From Syntrophaceae bacterium UBA2280 (GTDB lineage Bacteria > Desulfobacterota > Syntrophia > Syntrophales > Smithellaceae): DNA of 57,142 nt. Shown in pieces: positions 41,739-51,079 of this stretch. Location: assembly GCA_002347685.1 (NCBI GenBank), contig DDWS01000035.1:1-57142 (forward strand), given 5' to 3'. A program made the position numbers and the translations under genes. Under the pieces are notes generated by a model. The model did not search any database and was not told the origin of the DNA. It was given only the letters and a program-made list of their open reading frames with translations. Position 1 is the stretch's first letter, and every line of letters starts with the position of its first letter.

Positions 41739-42428
41739 ATGCCGGAAAGCATCGCTTCAAATATCCTGGAAATCAGAAATCGAATCGACGCAGCAGCACG
41801 GCGTTCAGGACGTGATCCGCAAAGCATCCGGCTGATGGCGGTAAGCAAAACGGTCCCTGCCGAACGCATTCGGGAGGCTCAGGATGCAGGCATCAAGCTG
41901 TTTGGTGAAAATTATGTTCAGGAAGCCCGGGAAAAAATTCCCGCGGTTGGCCATGATGTCGAATGGCACATGATCGGACACCTGCAAACCAACAAGGTCA
42001 AATATGTCGTCAACCTCTTTGACTGGATTCATTCCGTTGACCGTCTGGAGCTCGCGCAGGAGCTGGATAAAAGAGCGCGGCAGCATTCGCGAAAATTAAA
42101 GGTCCTGATTGAAGTCAACATCGGCGGTGAGGCATCCAAAAGCGGTGTGGAAATTTCACACGCTTGCGAACTGGCCAGGCAGGTTTCTGTCCTGCCGGAT
42201 TTATGCGTGCACGGCCTGATGACGATGCCTCCCTATTCCGACGATCCCGAGCACTCACGACCCTACTTCAGAGCCCTGCGGGCGCTTCGCGATGAGATCA
42301 CCCGGGCTGCCATTGCCGGTGTGTCCATGGATGAACTGTCCATGGGCATGACGGACGATTTCGAGATCGCCATCGACGAAGGCGCGACCATCATCCGCGT
42401 CGGCCGCGCAATCTTCGGCGCAAGATGA
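41739..42428 (+). CDS. yggS: YggS/PLPBP-family pyridoxal-phosphate protein
   Basis: A PLP-binding homeostasis protein of the alanine-racemase-like fold. SIRLMAVSKTVPAERIREAQ contains the PLP lysine, FGENYVQEAREKI follows, then EWHMIGHLQTNKVKYV, and SMGMTDDFEIAIDEGATIIRVGRAIFG ends it. 229 residues. No catalytic reaction is known for the family. Co-transcribed with maf. Confidence 0.94.
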   Translation: MPESIASNILEIRNRIDAAARRSGRDPQSIRLMAVSKTVPAERIREAQDAGIKLFGENYVQEAREKIPAVGHDVEWHMIGHLQTNKVKYVVNLFDWIHSVDRLELAQELDKRARQHSRKLKVLIEVNIGGEASKSGVEISHACELARQVSVLPDLCVHGLMTMPPYSDDPEHSRPYFRALRALRDEITRAAIAGVSMDELSMGMTDDFEIAIDEGATIIRVGRAIFGAR

Positions 42429-42555
42429 CTGTGTTGAAAGAATTACACGCAGGATGTAATTTTGCTCACCATAAGTACCCCCGTTTATGAGCTGATGAAA
42501 TCCGGAGCGGGGACTCAAGCAGACCACCCCGCAACACATCCCGAATAAGATCCTT

Positions 42556-42585
42556 CTCACGCCTCACACCTCACGCCTTACACCT
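42556..42585. repeat. Short CTCACGCCTCACACC repeat
   Basis: CTCACGCCTCACAC is followed at once by CTCACGCCTTACAC, an imperfect tandem of 14-base units at the 3' end of the radical SAM gene; it includes that gene's stop codon. Confidence 0.4.
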
Positions 42586-44032
42586 TCCTTCCCGGTTCAA
42601 ATTGATTCTTCGCGGCCCAGAAAGACGGCAAATGACGCAGGAGATACAGAAGGCTCTTGCGGTGCTGCCAGATGCGGCCGCGGAATCTTCTGCGCCAGGC
42701 GGGATCGGAATAAAAGCGTTTGACGTGTTCATTGTACAGATGATCCAGTTTTTCTTTGGAGTCAATGCCTTTGGGAACAAAAACAAAATTCAGGCAATTC
42801 ATCAGACGCCAATCCTCATCAAAGGTTCCTTCATCACGGATTTCCTTCCACAGCGGCGCGCCGGGAAAAGGCGTGAACTTGGCCATGTTCATGTCGTCGA
42901 GGCCGAGGGAAATGATAAAATCGGATGTCTGCTTGATTGATTTTTCCGTCTCTCCCGGCAGACCCATCATAAAGAGCCCCTTGGCGCGGAGATTCGCCGC
43001 CTGAATGCGTTGCACGGTATCGCGCACGCAGTCGAGCTCTACTCCGGATTTGTGCCGCGCCAGCATGTCCGGGTCCGCCGATTCAATGCCCAGAGACACC
43101 ATCAGGCATCCGGCATCCTTGAGCATTTTGAGTAAATCATCGTCGGTGTAACCCACGCGCACGGCACAGTTGAAGTTCATCCCCAGCGGCTGACGCGAAA
43201 GCTTTTCGCAAAGCTCCACAATCCGTTTGCGGTTGGCGGTGAACAGATCGTCGTAAATGTTGACGTGCCGGGCGCCGAAGCGATCGCGAAGGTGTTTCAT
43301 ATGTTCGTAGATGTAGGCGGCGGAATTAAACCGATACCCTTTTTTGAAAACGGAACGGTCGCAATAGGAGCACTGGAACATGCAGCCGCGCGAGGTGATC
43401 ATCGTCGCGCCGGGCGTCTGTGTGTAGCTGAAAAGCGGCAGATGGTAATCACGGGGGAAACCCGGCAGTTTTTCGTAAGCCGGGAAAGGCAGATCATCGA
43501 GGTTGGCGATATGCTCTCTTGGCGCGTTGGCGACGGCCTCGCTTTCCTGCCTGTGGATCAGGCCGGCAATGCCTGCGGGGTCGACATCTGACGCCAGTTC
43601 GCTCATCGTCAGCTCGCCTTCACCCGCCACAAAATAATCGAAGGAAGGACAGGCCGCGAGCAGCTTTTCTTTCAGCGCGGAGACATGAACGCCGCCGCAC
43701 ACGATGACGATATCGGGATTTTGCTCTTTGATCTTCTGTGCGATATCCGCAGCATCGGGAAAGGATGAAGTGGTGGTCGAAAAACCGACGATCTGCGGCT
43801 GAAAACCGAGAATCGTCGAAACCTGCCGATGGATATCCACGGGTGCACCGGGCCCCAGGCAGTCATAGACGAAAACCTCGTGGCCTTCGCGAATCAGATA
43901 GGCCGCGATGGAAAGCATGCCCTGCGGAACCATGCGGTTGGCGATGTCGGTGATGTCGCGTTTTCCCGGAAACCAGTTAAACCCGCGCGGATGTACCAGT
44001 GCGATGCGTTTTCTTTTCCCGGAAGAAACCAT
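42578..44032 (-). CDS. B12-binding radical SAM protein
   Basis: A class B radical SAM enzyme of 484 residues. Residues 1-160 form the cobalamin-binding domain (RIALVHPRGFNWFPG, DIVIVCGGVHVSALK). The radical SAM core begins with TSRGCMFQCSYCDRS, the CxxxCxxC iron-sulfur motif. Such enzymes methylate or rearrange unreactive carbon positions. Last gene of the long minus-strand cluster, 4 bases after the CLF-like gene, so it probably modifies the acyl or polyketide product. The C-terminal 120 residues are typical for the family without a further signature. Confidence 0.88.
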   Translation of the reverse strand: MVSSGKRKRIALVHPRGFNWFPGKRDITDIANRMVPQGMLSIAAYLIREGHEVFVYDCLGPGAPVDIHRQVSTILGFQPQIVGFSTTTSSFPDAADIAQKIKEQNPDIVIVCGGVHVSALKEKLLAACPSFDYFVAGEGELTMSELASDVDPAGIAGLIHRQESEAVANAPREHIANLDDLPFPAYEKLPGFPRDYHLPLFSYTQTPGATMITSRGCMFQCSYCDRSVFKKGYRFNSAAYIYEHMKHLRDRFGARHVNIYDDLFTANRKRIVELCEKLSRQPLGMNFNCAVRVGYTDDDLLKMLKDAGCLMVSLGIESADPDMLARHKSGVELDCVRDTVQRIQAANLRAKGLFMMGLPGETEKSIKQTSDFIISLGLDDMNMAKFTPFPGAPLWKEIRDEGTFDEDWRLMNCLNFVFVPKGIDSKEKLDHLYNEHVKRFYSDPAWRRRFRGRIWQHRKSLLYLLRHLPSFWAAKNQFEPGRKV

Positions 44033-44036
44033 AGGA

Positions 44037-45044
44037 TTACTCTGTCGTCACGGTGACCAGCGCCTGACGGCCGGAGGGGTGATAATTATAATGGACGCAG
44101 TGCGCCGCACGCCGGGAACGCAAAGCCCGGGCAATGCCATAAGCGGCGGCGGTCGGGGAAATGCCGCAGTGCGGCAGATAATCTTCCACGTCCCATCCCT
44201 TCGCCGCAAACAACGGATCATCGCTTCGGGTCAGTCGAAACCCCGGCAGGAGGATTCTTTGCTGTGGCTTCGTCTCCTGCTCAAATGCGGCCGCTCTATC
44301 GCACTGGCTGATGATGTGTCGCGGAGTGGACAATTCTTCAGGCGTTGCGCCTTGACCGTCGAGCAAAACGGAGACGATCCTGCCGATGGCCGCGTCGCCG
44401 GGTCCACCCAGAAGCAGCCACGAGCTTCCCTCCCCCATTGGCACGCTGCGGGCGTTATCCGATTTTAAGTCCATCCGCTCGCGGTAGTCTTCCACGCTCG
44501 GTGTAAAGACATCGCAGCCGCCCACCAGCGCCAGGTCGATGTCGCGAGATTCCAGATAACTTTGCGCCAGCCACAACGAGGACTCAAAAGAGAGCTCCTC
44601 TTGAGAGATCGTGAGCACAACCCCCTTGACGTCGCAAACCCTCGCCAGAAAAAACGCAGCAGCATTGCTGACAGAATTGGCAAACTGATTGGGACTGGGA
44701 AACCCGCCGTCATGTTTGAAGACCTGTGTGATAAACGGGAGGATTTCATCAATATTACCCAGACCCGTAGCCAGAAAAATGCCGACCTTTTTCCCGGACA
44801 GCACTTCTTCGGGCGCGCTTCGAAGGCAGGCCAGCGCGCCGCAGCAGACCAGCTTGATAAACCGGCCCGCGCGCCGCATGGGCTGCCCCATCATTTTCTG
44901 CACCAGATCGTCGGGATTGTGCGGCAGACCCGCTTCATCCCAGGCAGCGTCCTGATTGGGCACAAGCGAAGGCCCCAGGTATCCGGCGGCAATCACCGGC
45001 GTGGAACAGACAGGCTTATCTTGATCATTCGTCGCAGTGCTCAT
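44037..45044 (-). CDS. Ketosynthase-like chain-length factor (active-site Cys missing)
   Basis: A 335-residue protein of the thiolase/ketosynthase fold resembling the chain-length-factor group of type II systems and aryl-polyene clusters (Ketoacyl-synt_2). FPSPNQFANSVSNAAAFFLA is the matching N-terminal block. Where ketosynthases have TACSSS this protein has TISQEELSFESS, with no cysteine, and the two histidines are not recognisable. So it cannot condense by itself; with the ketosynthase encoded 16 bases upstream it should form a heterodimer that sets chain length. Confidence 0.75.
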   Translation of the reverse strand: MSTATNDQDKPVCSTPVIAAGYLGPSLVPNQDAAWDEAGLPHNPDDLVQKMMGQPMRRAGRFIKLVCCGALACLRSAPEEVLSGKKVGIFLATGLGNIDEILPFITQVFKHDGGFPSPNQFANSVSNAAAFFLARVCDVKGVVLTISQEELSFESSLWLAQSYLESRDIDLALVGGCDVFTPSVEDYRERMDLKSDNARSVPMGEGSSWLLLGGPGDAAIGRIVSVLLDGQGATPEELSTPRHIISQCDRAAAFEQETKPQQRILLPGFRLTRSDDPLFAAKGWDVEDYLPHCGISPTAAAYGIARALRSRRAAHCVHYNYHPSGRQALVTVTTE

Positions 45045-45060
45045 AGGTTTCCTACGATCT

Positions 45061-46248
45061 TTATCCGGTCTCCATAACAGGGTTTTTGGTAATTACATAA
45101 CTCGTGCATGTTCCGCCGAAACCAAAAAAGGTAAACAGATAAGCTCCGTCTTTTGCGGGCAGATTCACTTGCGACGGCGCAAAACCGATGTCCGGATCAA
45201 CTTCCGTAAAACCGAAACTCACCGGAATCGTTCCCTCCTCCAGACAGGAAAGCCACAGCGCGGTCTCCACGGAACCTGCTGCACCGAGGCCATGTCCGAT
45301 GGCGCCTTTGATGGAGATCACCGGCGGCAATTGCTCCCCGAATACTTTCATCAGACCCCGGCCCTCGGACAAATCGTTGTCTCTTGTGCCGGTGCCGTGC
45401 GCCTTGACCGCAACAATCCGCGCAGGCTCGACACCGGCAGCGGTCAAACTGTGCCCAACGACTGTGCTGACCAGTTCACCGTCGGTGCCGGCGGACGTCA
45501 GGCTGCTGTTGTCGTTGTACAGGTAGCCACCCGAAAACAGGAATCTGTCCCTCCTAGCGGCGCCTGACGCGCCTTCTTCCATAATCACGCAGGACGAGGC
45601 TTCGCCAATCTGCATGCCGGAACGCAGGTTGCAGAAAGGCCGGCACTGTTCCGAATCGTAAAGAAGCAAACTGGCAAAGCCCTGCAGAGTCAGATTCAAC
45701 AGCGGCTCAAAGCCGATGACAATCGCCCGTTTGATTTTCTTTTGTTTGAGCATCTGTGCTGCGACCACCAGCGCGTGAGAACTCGACACGCAGGCCATGC
45801 TGAACGTCAGTGGCAAACCCCGGATGCCGTATTTTTGCGAGATCGCGTCGGCCACTTCACCGGGTCCGCGGTTGCGACAGACAATCGGCGGTGTTTCCTT
45901 GCCGGGATTCCGGCGCACCGACTCGGTAAACTCAAATTCATTGCGAATGAAAATACCGCCGGTGGTGCCGACAAGCAAAGCGCTTTCTGCAATCTCTGAG
46001 GCGGACAACCCCGCTCTGTCAAAAGCTTCCGTGATCGATGCATCGAGCATCGACAGCGACTTGTCGAGCGGATTGCCGTCATAGGAGACTTCAAACGCCT
46101 TCAAGTCACGGTTCATCAGATGGGACGACGAACAAACGCCCGCAGGATGCACATGGCCCGCAATCAGATTGCGCGCGGAGACGGACGCGTTCCACCCCAG
46201 CGTGGTGACTGCCCCCCAACCGCGGATATAGATATCACTTCTGCTCAC
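45061..46248 (-). CDS. Beta-ketoacyl synthase (FabF/type II KS-like)
   Basis: A 395-residue condensing enzyme. The catalytic triad is complete: C153 in FSMACVSSSHALV, H284 in VKAHGTGTRDND, and H319 in IKGAIGHGLGAAG. The glycine-rich C-terminal FFGFGGTCTSYVI is also normal. It extends acyl chains on an acyl carrier protein. The ACP gene overlaps it by four bases upstream and the chain-length-factor-like gene follows after 16, the KS-CLF-ACP minimal set of type II polyketide or aryl-polyene systems. No ketoreductase or dehydratase gene is present in the cluster. Confidence 0.9.
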   Translation of the reverse strand: MSRSDIYIRGWGAVTTLGWNASVSARNLIAGHVHPAGVCSSSHLMNRDLKAFEVSYDGNPLDKSLSMLDASITEAFDRAGLSASEIAESALLVGTTGGIFIRNEFEFTESVRRNPGKETPPIVCRNRGPGEVADAISQKYGIRGLPLTFSMACVSSSHALVVAAQMLKQKKIKRAIVIGFEPLLNLTLQGFASLLLYDSEQCRPFCNLRSGMQIGEASSCVIMEEGASGAARRDRFLFSGGYLYNDNSSLTSAGTDGELVSTVVGHSLTAAGVEPARIVAVKAHGTGTRDNDLSEGRGLMKVFGEQLPPVISIKGAIGHGLGAAGSVETALWLSCLEEGTIPVSFGFTEVDPDIGFAPSQVNLPAKDGAYLFTFFGFGGTCTSYVITKNPVMETG

Positions 46249-46556
46249 TTTTTAACCTTCGGCGCCTCAATCACAAAATCGGCAAGTGAATCGAAGGACT
46301 GCATCGCCTTCGCCGCGGTTGACGCGTTTTTCAATTCCACACCGAACTGAAACCGCAGTTCCATTGCTATTTCCATCGCATCGAGCGAATCGAGCTTAAG
46401 CGGTCCGGGGCCCCCGATAAATGGCACATCCGTGGGCACATCCTCCGGTTTGACATCCTTGACTTCGCAGGCTTTGATCACCAATGCCTTGAGCTTGAAA
46501 ATCAGATCTTCTCTGGAGGATACGTTTAAATCCTGGTAAGCCTTTTCTAAATCCAT
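46245..46556 (-). CDS. Acyl carrier protein
   Basis: A 103-residue carrier protein. PLKLDSLDAMEIAMELRFQF contains the phosphopantetheine serine S57 in the DSL motif, within a four-helix pattern. It is longer than housekeeping ACP (about 80 residues) at both ends. It carries intermediates for the ketosynthase with which it overlaps by four bases; the ABC permease gene upstream overlaps it by 10, which suggests tight co-translation. The housekeeping acpP is probably elsewhere. Confidence 0.88.
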   Translation of the reverse strand: MDLEKAYQDLNVSSREDLIFKLKALVIKACEVKDVKPEDVPTDVPFIGGPGPLKLDSLDAMEIAMELRFQFGVELKNASTAAKAMQSFDSLADFVIEAPKVKK

Positions 46557-47668
46557 TGAACTCTCCTTCCCGCAATATAAAAGCAGATTCCTGCAAACAG
46601 TGTCAACACAATTAATTTAGGCAAAATGGCAGTCAATGCCGCATCGCGAATAAAAATGTCCAGGTACGCCTGATGCGCCCAATACATCGGCGAAATCATC
46701 GCCACTTTTTTCATGACCATCGGCATAAGCGCGTGCGGCATCATGATCCCACCGAAAACGCCCATCAGCACGGCTCCGGTTGCCGCAAGTGTCGAAGACT
46801 GTTCAGGCGTCCGTGCCAGTGCCGCAACAAGCACGCCAAAACCCGTTGTGGCGGCGGCAACCACCAAAGTGACCGGAACCATATGCCAGGGATGTTCTCC
46901 GAGATGAAAAGAAAAACTGATGATGTGGGACATTATATAAACACCGACCAGTAGCATTAAAACAAACTGGAAGACATTGATCAGGTAGTAAGGAACAATT
47001 TTCCCGAGTATCAGTAAGTTCGTATTGACCGGATAAGTAAAAAGACGCTGGAGAGTACCATCCTTTTTTTCCTTCAAAAAACCAATGGACATCGGGATGG
47101 CAATAAAAAACATCGCGAATATGGCATAGCCCGGAACATTCTGCTGAAGAGGAGTGGGGAAATTCCGGTTGGGTTTTGTTTTCTCAATGAGCAAGCCGGC
47201 AATCACCGCATCCAGGTTATCTATCCCCATGACGACTTCCACGATGATACTGGTGATCAGTGAACGGGCCGCTATTTTGTAACCGGCGTCGATCACCGGG
47301 TCGAAATACATTTCCACCGGCTGATCGCCCTCATCAAAACCTCCGGGAATGGTGACAATGGCATGCGCCCTGCCGTCGGCAAAAATCTCATCATCCGTCA
47401 TGTCGCGCGGCCGGTCAACCGTTTGAATCAGCTTGTTGGATTTTATCTTTTCTGCAAGAAGATTTGCCTTGAGCGTGTTGCTTTTGTTTTCAATGACCAG
47501 CTGAATTTTCCGTCCGGTCAATTTGTCCGTCCAGACGCCTTCCATGGCCAGTGAAAGAAATAAAATCAGCGCCACCGGCATCAGGAATAGAAGCAGAATC
47601 GTCTGCCGGTCGCGAAGCAGGATCAACATCTCTTTCCTGATCAATTCTTTCAGCTGCCGTAAGATCAA
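46547..47668 (-). CDS. ABC-2 type transporter permease
   Basis: A 373-residue inner-membrane permease with an N-terminal membrane segment (TILLLFLMPVALILFLSLAM), a large extracytoplasmic loop (about residues 50-180), and five further membrane segments, the usual ABC2_membrane_3 layout. GFLKEKKDGTLQRLFTYPV is the conserved coupling motif. Partner of the ATPase encoded 33 bases upstream. Probably exports the cluster's product or a lipid carrying it. Confidence 0.88.
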   Translation of the reverse strand: MILRQLKELIRKEMLILLRDRQTILLLFLMPVALILFLSLAMEGVWTDKLTGRKIQLVIENKSNTLKANLLAEKIKSNKLIQTVDRPRDMTDDEIFADGRAHAIVTIPGGFDEGDQPVEMYFDPVIDAGYKIAARSLITSIIVEVVMGIDNLDAVIAGLLIEKTKPNRNFPTPLQQNVPGYAIFAMFFIAIPMSIGFLKEKKDGTLQRLFTYPVNTNLLILGKIVPYYLINVFQFVLMLLVGVYIMSHIISFSFHLGEHPWHMVPVTLVVAAATTGFGVLVAALARTPEQSSTLAATGAVLMGVFGGIMMPHALMPMVMKKVAMISPMYWAHQAYLDIFIRDAALTAILPKLIVLTLFAGICFYIAGRRVQWI

Positions 47669-47701
47669 TTTATCACCCCGGCCAAAAATTCCATTTTTGT
47701 T

Positions 47702-48421
47702 TTACTCATCACGCAGCCCCCTGCCCGTCTTTTCCAGAAATAATTTCTCCAGATCATCAATCTCGGACATCTGACCGTTGAAAATGACTTCGCCTTTGTC
47801 GGCCAGTGTCACGCTCGAACACAGGCGCTCGGCTTCCTCCATGATGTGAGTGGACAATAAAATCGTCATCCCCGCGGCGTTTAATTCCCTCAATGTATCA
47901 TAAATATGATTTCGGCTCTGCGGATCGACGCCGACCGTGGGTTCATCGAGCAACAGCAATTTTGGCGAATGCAGAAGGGCCACCGCCAGATTCAAACGCC
48001 GCTGCATCCCTCCGGAATAAATCGCGACGGGTTCTTCCGCATGAGCCGTGAGACCGGTCTGTTCCAGCACGATTTCCGAGCGCAAAACGATTTGCTCATC
48101 CGACAGTCCGGCCATTGCGCCGAAAAAATTCAGATTTTCGCGCGCGGTCAGCGTCGTGTACAGCGATATGGGCTGGGGGGCGTAACCGATAGATAAAAGC
48201 GCTTTGCGATCCGGCATTTTTTTCCCGTAAATGGAAATATCTCCTGAATAGCCCCGCAGTTGTCCGGTGATCACACGCATCAAGGTTGATTTTCCCGCTC
48301 CGTTGGGCCCCAGAAGCGCCTGCATCCTGCCGTCGGTGACGGTCAGAGAGACGTTCTGCAAGGCGCGGACCGTCGCACCCTCGTAGCTGAATGTGATCGA
48401 GGAAATATCCAGAGCGTTCAT
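47702..48421 (-). CDS. ABC transporter ATP-binding protein
   Basis: A 239-residue ATPase. Walker A LLGPNGAGKSTLMRV, signature YSGGMQRRLNLAVAL, Walker B LLLDEPTVGVD and the switch histidine in LLSTHIMEEAE are all present. It powers the ABC-2 permease encoded downstream. Its start overlaps the end of the first BtrH-like gene by four bases, tying transport to the acyltransferase-like genes. Confidence 0.92.
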   Translation of the reverse strand: MNALDISSITFSYEGATVRALQNVSLTVTDGRMQALLGPNGAGKSTLMRVITGQLRGYSGDISIYGKKMPDRKALLSIGYAPQPISLYTTLTARENLNFFGAMAGLSDEQIVLRSEIVLEQTGLTAHAEEPVAIYSGGMQRRLNLAVALLHSPKLLLLDEPTVGVDPQSRNHIYDTLRELNAAGMTILLSTHIMEEAERLCSSVTLADKGEVIFNGQMSEIDDLEKLFLEKTGRGLRDE

Positions 48422-49452
48422 GCCTTAAGCTTCCTGGCGACTTGATCAAGATTCTTAAAAAAATTCTCTTCACGTCCCGCACAGATCAACATCAATCCAC
48501 CTGCTTTGGCAAAGGTCTCTTCAGGCTTGTTGCGTTGTTTGATAATCCGCGCGGACATCACGGAAAAATCGCGCCAGGTGTCACCGATTACTGTCATCTC
48601 ATGCGACAATTCTGCCAGGTCTTCTGAGCCGAACAGTTCGGCTGCTTCCTGGAAAAAGGCGGCATACATATAACGAAATCCGCTGCCGCCGGTTCCGACT
48701 TCCTCCAGCCAGCGAACGACGGCGCCGAGATTCCGGCGGGCTTCATCAATGCCCAGTTTACCCTCGCTTTGGATGACCCTCTTAGCTAAAAAACGAATGC
48801 CCCGGACACCAAAAAACGGCAGGGGTATCCTGATCATCATATTGCAGGAATCCTTCATTCCCTTGATGCACGCTTCCCGCAGATCCGGATTGAGCTTGAC
48901 GGTTTTGGGATAATACATATAACCGCTCCCCTCCATAGGGCCACGTGCGAAACGAGCTTTCTGAAGACCTTCCGCCGAACAATCCACCGGATACTCAAAC
49001 GTCGGATCGCTGATGCGAAAGCCGTTCTCAATCTCACGCAGAACAATCAGGTTGTGCGAGCCGAAATTAAAACGAAAGCGTTCAGATATATAGGGAAGCC
49101 AATACAAGTTGGTTTTTAAGCCGACTACCTGTCCGGTTCTCAGCACCTGCCTTAGTTCATCCATTCCTTTTTTCGGATCGCGAAAAGACTTGATGACAAA
49201 TTCTCCGCCCAGCCTCTTGACTGTCTTACGAAAAATCGCCCCCGGCTGTGACCGGAAAGTACTGACCGGATGACCGAGGGATTTCATAAACGGCAGATGA
49301 GCAAAAAAGATACCGCTGCCAATGCCGAAAGCCATCGGTTCGGAAATATCCACACCTTTATTCCGAAACAGGGCGGATGTAACGCCACTTTCACAATGAG
49401 CGGCATGATAATGGATAAAGGGTTTGCCGGTTGCCGTATATTCTGTGATCAT
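48418..49452 (-). CDS. BtrH-like protein, copy 1
   Basis: A 344-residue protein with an N-terminal BtrH/NlpC-like cysteine domain and a C-terminal DUF4872-like helical domain. The catalytic-type HCE (H19, C20, E21) is in IHYHAAHCESGVTSALF, followed by AFGIGSGIFFAHLPF. BtrH in butirosin synthesis moves an acyl group from a carrier protein to an amine, so an ACP-linked acyl or peptidyl transfer is expected. It is the last of three paralogous copies and overlaps the ABC ATPase gene by four bases. Confidence 0.82.
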   Translation of the reverse strand: MITEYTATGKPFIHYHAAHCESGVTSALFRNKGVDISEPMAFGIGSGIFFAHLPFMKSLGHPVSTFRSQPGAIFRKTVKRLGGEFVIKSFRDPKKGMDELRQVLRTGQVVGLKTNLYWLPYISERFRFNFGSHNLIVLREIENGFRISDPTFEYPVDCSAEGLQKARFARGPMEGSGYMYYPKTVKLNPDLREACIKGMKDSCNMMIRIPLPFFGVRGIRFLAKRVIQSEGKLGIDEARRNLGAVVRWLEEVGTGGSGFRYMYAAFFQEAAELFGSEDLAELSHEMTVIGDTWRDFSVMSARIIKQRNKPEETFAKAGGLMLICAGREENFFKNLDQVARKLKA

Positions 49453-49473
49453 ACAGATTTCGTATCCTTCCTT

Positions 49474-49869
49474 TTAAATATCCGGTACCGTTTTCAGCTC
49501 TTGCTGCGTAACCATCAGGACTTTAGCGTAGCGTTCTAAAACAGATGGTTTGAGTTTGGCAAATATTTCAGGGCGCAAATGTCTCTTTACCCGGAATGAC
49601 GCAATGCCCGCTGATTTAGCGAGTGTTGGCAGATCAAACTGGCGCAGTTCCATGTAATAAAATAGAGGACTCTTCAAGCCGGCATGCACCGCTTTTCTGG
49701 ATTCCTCGAGATGGGTTCGCAATTCAGTCAACATCAGACCGTTGACAACTGCTTCACCCAGGGTGGGATTGGTATCCAGGACATATTTCCCCTGACCATC
49801 GAGCTTATAATAACCTTTCCGCAACCCGTCAGCATCAAATAATTCGTTGAATATTTTGTCATATTCCAT
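49474..49869 (-). CDS. Small HTH-like partner of BtrH copy 1
   Basis: A 131-residue protein preceding BtrH copy 1 by 21 bases. LPTLAKSAGIASFRVKRHLR with FAKLKPSVLERYAKVLMVT resembles an XRE/Cro-type helix-turn-helix; the N-terminal half (GYYKLDGQGKYVLDTNP) is strand-like and conserved in all three paralogs. Its place and copy number suggest a dedicated partner or regulator of BtrH; DNA binding is unproved. Confidence 0.72.
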   Translation of the reverse strand: MEYDKIFNELFDADGLRKGYYKLDGQGKYVLDTNPTLGEAVVNGLMLTELRTHLEESRKAVHAGLKSPLFYYMELRQFDLPTLAKSAGIASFRVKRHLRPEIFAKLKPSVLERYAKVLMVTQQELKTVPDI

Positions 49870-49925
49870 GGCCAGGTCCTGATAATCACTTTGAATTTTT
49901 TACTTTTCTTACCCTATTTTTAATA

Positions 49926-49952
49926 CAGTGCAAAGAGATTTTTCACTAAAAG
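49926..49952 (-). promoter_or_regulatory. Conserved upstream box, cassette 1
   Basis: On the plus strand GCAAAGAGATTTTTCACTAA; on the coding strand T-rich followed by GTGAAAAATCTCTTTGC. Aligned copies lie at the same place before cassettes 2 and 3. About 60-85 bases upstream of the small gene; likely a promoter -35 region or regulator site. Confidence 0.45.
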
Positions 49953-50019
49953 AAACTGATATTTTTACTGCTTGTAACAGAAAACAGATAAGAACCGGCG
50001 CGGGAGATACCCAGAGCCT

Positions 50020-51054
50020 TTATGCTTCAAGTTTTTTGACGACTTTCTGGAGTTCTTTAAAAAAAGCTTCTTCGCGGTCAGCACATTTCAAAATCAAACC
50101 ACCCGCCTTGGCAAACGTTTCTGCCTCTTTGTCCCTTTGTTTGATAATACGCGCGGCCGTTACGGAAAATTCGCGCCAGGTATCACCGATAGCTGTCATA
50201 TCGCGCGACAACCGGGCAAGCTCATCTGAACCGAACAATTCGGCTGCTTCCTGCATAAAAGCGGCATACATGTACCGAAATCCGGCACCCCCCGTGCCGG
50301 TCTCTTCCACCCAGCGAACGGTGCCGGCAAGACTTCGGCAGGCTTCCTGAAAACCAAGTTTGTCCGGACTTTTGATAATTTTTTTGGCCAGAAACCGCAT
50401 ACCCCGAACACCAAAAATCGGCAGAGGAATCCTCAGCATCAAGCCGCAGGAGTTCTTCATTCCCTTGATGCAGGCCTGCCGCAAATCAGGATGTGGCTGA
50501 ACGGATTTGGTATAATACATAAAACCGCGGGGGTTCATAGGCCCGGGCACGAAGCGTGCTCTTTCCAAACCGTCCGCAGAGCAATCCATCGGATGATCGA
50601 AAGTCGGATCACTGATGCGAAAACCAGCTTCGGTCTCACGCAGAACAATAATGTTGTGTCCGCCAAAATTATGGCGGTGACGTTCGGACACATAGGGAAG
50701 CCAGTAAAGATTGGTAGCCAAACCAACAATGTGACCGGCTTTAAGCACCTGTCTAAGTTCATCCATGCCTTTTTGGGGATCGCGATACGTCTTGATCACA
50801 AAATTCGCGCCCAGCCTCTTGGCCGCCTTGCGAAAGACCGACCCGGGTTTATTACGAAAAGCTGTGACCTGCAAATGGACAAGTTTTACCATCGGCAGAT
50901 AACCAAAAAAAATACCGCTGCCGATGCCGAAAATCATCGGCTCGGAAACATCCAGCCCCTGATTGCCAAACAGGGCGGATGTCACTGCTGTTTCACAATG
51001 TGCGCCATGATGATGGACAAATGGTTTGCCATTGGCCGTGAGTTCTGTGGTCAT
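50020..51054 (-). CDS. BtrH-like protein, copy 2
   Basis: A 344-residue paralog of the other two BtrH-like proteins, identical in length. The catalytic-type HCE is at residues 19-21 in VHHHGAHCETAVTSALF, followed by IFGIGSGIFFGYLPM. The C-terminal helical domain includes GSDELARLSRDMTAIGDTWR. It starts 26 bases after its small HTH-like partner. Three kept copies suggest different acyl donors or acceptors rather than simple gene dosage, but sequence cannot tell. Confidence 0.82.
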   Translation of the reverse strand: MTTELTANGKPFVHHHGAHCETAVTSALFGNQGLDVSEPMIFGIGSGIFFGYLPMVKLVHLQVTAFRNKPGSVFRKAAKRLGANFVIKTYRDPQKGMDELRQVLKAGHIVGLATNLYWLPYVSERHRHNFGGHNIIVLRETEAGFRISDPTFDHPMDCSADGLERARFVPGPMNPRGFMYYTKSVQPHPDLRQACIKGMKNSCGLMLRIPLPIFGVRGMRFLAKKIIKSPDKLGFQEACRSLAGTVRWVEETGTGGAGFRYMYAAFMQEAAELFGSDELARLSRDMTAIGDTWREFSVTAARIIKQRDKEAETFAKAGGLILKCADREEAFFKELQKVVKKLEA

Positions 51055-51079
51055 GAAAAAATAGCATCCTTCTTTAATT

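Noticed and set aside
42556..42585. CRISPR-like repeat
   Set aside because: Only two imperfect 14-base units with no spacers. No CRISPR array or cas gene was seen anywhere in the window.
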